This document shows positions 60,663-64,000 of a stretch of 64,000 nt of DNA, one piece after another (position 1 is the stretch's first letter; each line of letters begins with the position of its first letter). Source of the stretch: Tillus elongatus (Eukaryota; Arthropoda; Insecta; Coleoptera; Cleridae); the NCBI GenBank assembly GCA_964006375.1, contig OZ023267.1:13468846-13532845 (forward strand), read 5' to 3'. Both the position numbers and the translations under genes were made by a program. The notes beneath the pieces were generated by a model that saw nothing but the letters and a program-made list of their open reading frames with translations, did not search any database and had not been told where the DNA came from.

Positions 60663-60930
60663 TACAAAAAGATGATATTTGCCTTACAATTTTCGTTTGT
60701 TAATATCAAAATAAAGTGCATGAACCGAAACTTCATTCTTTCTAATTTTGTAATAATTTTGTCATTTCAAAGAAATTCCCAGCCTAGTTCAGCCAATATA
60801 AACAATTCTTCAAAAGCTGGGTGTCAGTGTAGGTAAAAAGTGCCATGCAAAAACAAAACCTTTCCGAAAAAGGAGAAGCTGCAAGAAGCCAATTTTATGG
60901 ACGCTGTGACCTTTCGAAAGGCCGCAAATA

Positions 60931-61038
60931 ATGGGTGGGGCGCAAATAATTTATGGGGCACAAATAATGGATGGGGCGCAAATAATGGATGGGGCGCAAA
61001 TAATGGATGGGGCGCAAATAATGGATGGGGCGCAAATA
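60931..61038. repeat. 18-bp minisatellite, six copies
   Basis: Unit atggatggggcgcaaata; copies 1 and 2 carry changes, copies 3-6 are identical. Open on both strands because 18 is a multiple of three (WGANNG on plus, PLFAPH on minus); no sign that it is translated. Confidence 0.95.
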
Positions 61039-61274
61039 ATGGGTCCCATGAATAGGAGCAGGGTATTGTCGATAAAATTATATTTATACAAAAACCTGGG
61101 ACACTACCTAAATTCCTACTTTTATTATACCATTCTAACATTTCATTTCACAATTATAACTTATTCCTCAATAAATTTCAATTCCTGAGTAAATTTAACT
61201 TTTATCTTTTTAATTTTTTTTATAAATCTACAATATTTGCCTCACAATTCAGACTTTTCGTTTGAAATTATGTT

Positions 61275-61382
61275 TTTTAGCGAATTTTTTCTACAGAGAT
61301 CGCGACTTATGGCTGCCATAATTTCTTCAATCAATTTCTTCCCTCCTCCCCTCCATCCTATATCCAAGGTCAGTTTGAGATC
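61275..61382 (+). mobile_element. ACGCA-family 5'-arm remnant
   Basis: tagcgaattttttctacagagatcgcgactta ... ctatatccaaggtcagttt keeps the block order but is decayed. Confidence 0.4.
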
Positions 61383-61559
61383 CAGCATGCTCAGGCTCAC
61401 CTGTGAATGACGAGTTTCAGCATGTTCCTGCATGTTTATACAGCGTGTCACAGCGAGATCGCTTGTTAGAAGTTTATGGAGATCTGACCAGGAAAACAAT
61501 TTTAAAATTTAGAACTAGGTACATATAGTTGATTAAATTCGCTTTAACTAAAATATTTT

Positions 61560-62615
61560 CAGATTTATAGCACTTCCGTTATACAATGATTTACATTTAC
61601 CGGTCACCTTCTGACAACAACTTTGTCCAGTTCTTTGACTACCTTTCTGAAAAAAAAACGACCATCTGATGTCTGAATATCCTTCCTCCGAGGTCACTAT
61701 TCTTGGTGACTTCAATGTCCATAATAAGGAATGGCTAGGATCTTCAAAAACCGATCCACAAGGAAGAGCAGCGGATGCCTTTGCAGTCAGCAATTCTTTA
61801 GCCAATATAATTTAGCAACCTACTTACTTTCCTCACATCCCATCACACAGCTCACATCCCTTGGATCTCCTTCTTACTACAAATCCTGACTGCTATAAGA
61901 TATCAGTCACCGCCCCTTGGTCGCTCAGACCACGACATTGTCACTGCTTCCGGCGCAATGCAACCCGAGGTCACGCAGTCATCACACCCACGTATCGTTT
62001 GGCACTACAACTCCGCGAACTGGGACGAAATGCGAGATTACTTTTCCTCATTTCCATGGGCGGCTGTCTGCTTCTCTCATCCTGACCCCTCTGATATCTC
62101 ACAAAACGTCAACGAAATTATCCAAGCTGACATGGAATTATTTATTCCACGTACACAGAAAACCTCTGAAGCCACTCAAAAGCCCTGGTTCTCTAAATCC
62201 TGTGACAAGGCCAGACTTTAAAAGGTCAAAGCTCACAAAACGCTTCTACACAATCCCAGTCAAGAAAACCGTCAAGCATTTAACGACGCAAGAAACCGCT
62301 ATGTCCGCATTCTTTCTTCTTTCTTCCATAGTTCCTCCACCTGCTGCCCCCAACAAATCTACGAGGGGAACAGAGCGAATGCACCCTTTTACTGTCCAGG
62401 TCACCAGACATAGAACATCTTGTTATGCCCGCTCTTTTGTCCCGAGGACTTCCAAGTTGTGGAATTCCTTGCCGGCACATGTTTTTCCTTCTCCCCCGAA
62501 CCTCCAAACCTTCAAGTCCAGAATTAACAAGTTGCCTCTTTCGTCCTTGTCAACACCCACGGTGCGATAGTATTTAGGCTGTAAGCCCTCGTGGTGTGTT
62601 GTTGAAATTAAAAAA
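61560..62615 (+). pseudogene. LINE family A with endonuclease, RT domain deleted
   Basis: Starts in the AP-endonuclease: YRSPSDNNFVQFFDYL, VTILGDFNVHNKEWLGSS (the GDFN catalytic motif), then GRSDHDIVTAS (the SDH motif). Then the linker HPRIVWHYNSANWDEMRDYF...QKPWFSKSCDKARL-stop. At about 62320 the sequence jumps from the end of the linker (CGCATTCTTTCT) to the distal 3' region (TTTCTTCCATAGTTCC), removing about 2 kb with all RT motifs. The 3' end is complete (ctcgtggtgtgttgttgaaatt, A-tail). Confidence 0.9.
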
Positions 62616-62676
62616 AAAAACATTGAGTAATATTGGTTACATTGTTGAAATAATGCAACAATTTAACGTCGATTGA

Positions 62677-62950
62677 TCATACTTTCTTTTTATTGAAAGG
62701 GCACGCCCCCAGTGGTATTATCATAGTTTTTGAATAATTTCCCTTGCTCGCATTTTTTGTAAACTGCCTCTTATTGTCTGGAGACCCAGATGTTGATTCA
62801 GTATTTATGCCACCTTCCGTCAATGTAGTGTTTTCACTGCTCTCAGTATTCGCATCATGTCTCTGTGTGTAAGTTTTGTTGTTTCGAATAAGACAATTTT
62901 GAAGAAGGCAACATGCAAGAATCACAATATCAATGTTTTCTAAACTGATT
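62677..62950 (-). pseudogene. Possible PIF/Harbinger transposase C-terminal remnant
   Basis: Minus frame reads VILACCLLQNCLIRNN, close to the LACC-LHNFLI motif near the C-terminus of PIF/Harbinger (DDE_4-type) transposases, followed by a polar tail. Upstream the frame is broken. No catalytic residues are visible, so the call rests on one motif. Confidence 0.4.
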
Positions 62951-63833
62951 TCTAAAGATTTGTGAAGAACTCCAGAACTTAAGTCATCATATCAATTCGG
63001 TATTTGTTAAAAAAAGTACCCTCTTATTTAGGATCTTAACGATTTTTGCATTTCAGTACGAAACACCAACATCACCATCTACATTTTCCACACCAGGTAC
63101 AGTTATCTATATTACTAAAGCAGCAAGGAAAATAAGCATCGGATTTTGACAGTAAACGGATGAATGTGAATAATGTCGTTGAAAATTGTTAGATTCTGCT
63201 GATTTTAAAAGTAAACGAGGAAGACGTGATGGACGCAGGCATTGAGTGGCGAACGGGAGGCGATCAAGCCGGAAGAATCGACACGGGGGACCGAAGAAGC
63301 CGTTTTTTTAAAACATCGCTGGAAGCGAACGGAAAGCTGCAGGAAAAAACGGCCCGTCCGGAACGTAAAGGGGCGAATTTTATCCAGGCAACTTTTTTGG
63401 GAATGTTGGGTTGAAAAAAATCCGAGAAACAAGAGCAAAAACCGTTTTTTTTTTTACCTAAAAAGTCATCCGATGAGGGATCTATTTCCTCTGAAGATAC
63501 GGCATTACGCACCGCGCCATCGCCAATCTCCAGAAAATTTTACATCGAGTAGGCCAGTCTTTATTCTTTTAAAGTCAACTGAACATTCTTTATTAAATAT
63601 CAAAATCGAAGAACTTTCTGGAGAGCGGCTGGTTTTGCGTGAAATTATCCTACAATGAACAGATCACGCCAGTGGAATTTTTAACAGAGGGGGTTTCAAA
63701 AGGATTTGCTAAACGTTAAAATTTGCGACACGTTGCAAGGTGATCACGACGTGTACGTTACGTCTGGAATTAATATAGTGACCGATTAAATTGCCTGTTG
63801 AGTGTATAAGTCATAACTTCACATTTACGACAT
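62951..63833. other. Non-coding or unrecognised
   Basis: 63230-63660 has overlapping frames on both strands, the longest of 138 codons on plus (63242-63658). It is GC-richer at the start, but I recognise no domain and the amino-acid make-up is not convincing. Confidence 0.35.
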
Positions 63834-64000
63834 TCAGATTAGCTCATTTTGGCAGGTCCAGGAATATAATCTACACAAAGTTTCCTGTAGTTTAACGCTA
63901 CGCTCACGGTTGTTAATGGTTTGAAAAATCTTCAAGTCATCGGCGTAGAGCAGGTGAGGAACCTCAAGGACGTTAGTAATGTCATTGATTAATAAATTTA
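63834..64000 (-). pseudogene. Reverse transcriptase fragment running off the window edge
   Basis: The minus strand reads LINDITNVLEVPHLLYADDLK then IFQTINNRERSVKLQETLCR and YSWTCQNELI-stop: RT block C (YADD intact) and the following region of a CR1/Jockey-type LINE, distinct from family A. The rest lies beyond position 64000. Confidence 0.8.

Noticed and set aside
63242..63658. 138-codon plus-strand frame
   Set aside because: No recognisable family, biased composition, and overlapping frames on the other strand of similar length.

Overview
This window is AT-rich animal nuclear DNA, almost certainly from an insect. No bacterial-style operon, rRNA, CRISPR array or phage is visible. The insect call rests on the transposon mix (non-LTR retrotransposons, IS630/Tc1/mariner transposases, tRNA-derived SINEs, Penelope-type hammerhead-like motifs), on one spliced exon of an IRF2BP-family gene, and on a TTAGG-like tail on one LINE. 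I cannot fix the order; a beetle or true bug would fit.

The only recognisable host gene is the first coding exon of an IRF2BP1/2-like gene on the minus strand (38255-39095), with a good splice donor. The rest of the gene is not seen in the window. Around it (about 35-39.6 kb) the DNA is comparatively poor in transposons. Two other places look like promoters: a CpG-rich block at 46440-46760 and a perfect RFX X-box at 59381-59394.

Almost everything else is mobile DNA. Family A is a CR1/Jockey-type LINE (endonuclease, reverse transcriptase and a conserved 3' end) present as eleven broken copies at 4.2-6.4, 8.6, 11.5-12.9, 15.9-16.5, 20.8-21.7, 31.5-33.1, 45.2-46.0, 47.1-48.3, 52.0-52.9, 57.2-59.3 and 61.6-62.6 kb. 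Family B is a LINE with RNase H and a CCHC knuckle, present mostly as 3' ends, two of them only 59-74 bp long with clean target-site duplications. Single copies of three more LINEs lie at 20.5-21.9, 43.3-44.4 and 50.5-52.0 kb, and a sixth RT fragment runs off the right edge. A nearly complete 2.07-kb mariner-like transposon with ~420-bp terminal inverted repeats sits at 28732-30800; older transposase remnants lie at 15.6, 23.3-23.8 and 62.7 kb.

The most unusual component is a dispersed non-coding family, here called the ACGCA family. One end carries a short inverted repeat (AGTGAATTTTC...AAAATTCACT), the middle carries a long (AT)n or (AT)n(GT)n tract, and the other end finishes in the hairpin ACGCA-CTTGC-TGCGT. 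About twenty full or partial copies are visible. The layout resembles Helentron/DINE-type non-autonomous rolling-circle elements (inference). A 147-bp six-copy tandem array at 26126-27010 shares sequence with one arm of this family and lies just upstream of one of its hairpin ends, so the family may be giving rise to a satellite. The (AT)n cores also hold other elements: 28329-33150 is an ACGCA element containing a mariner, a foldback sequence and a SINE, abutted by a LINE.

Four loci carry hammerhead-ribozyme-like motifs (CTGATGA...GAAAC...GATCGTC) with the tiny stem III known from Penelope-like elements; no Penelope reverse transcriptase is visible.
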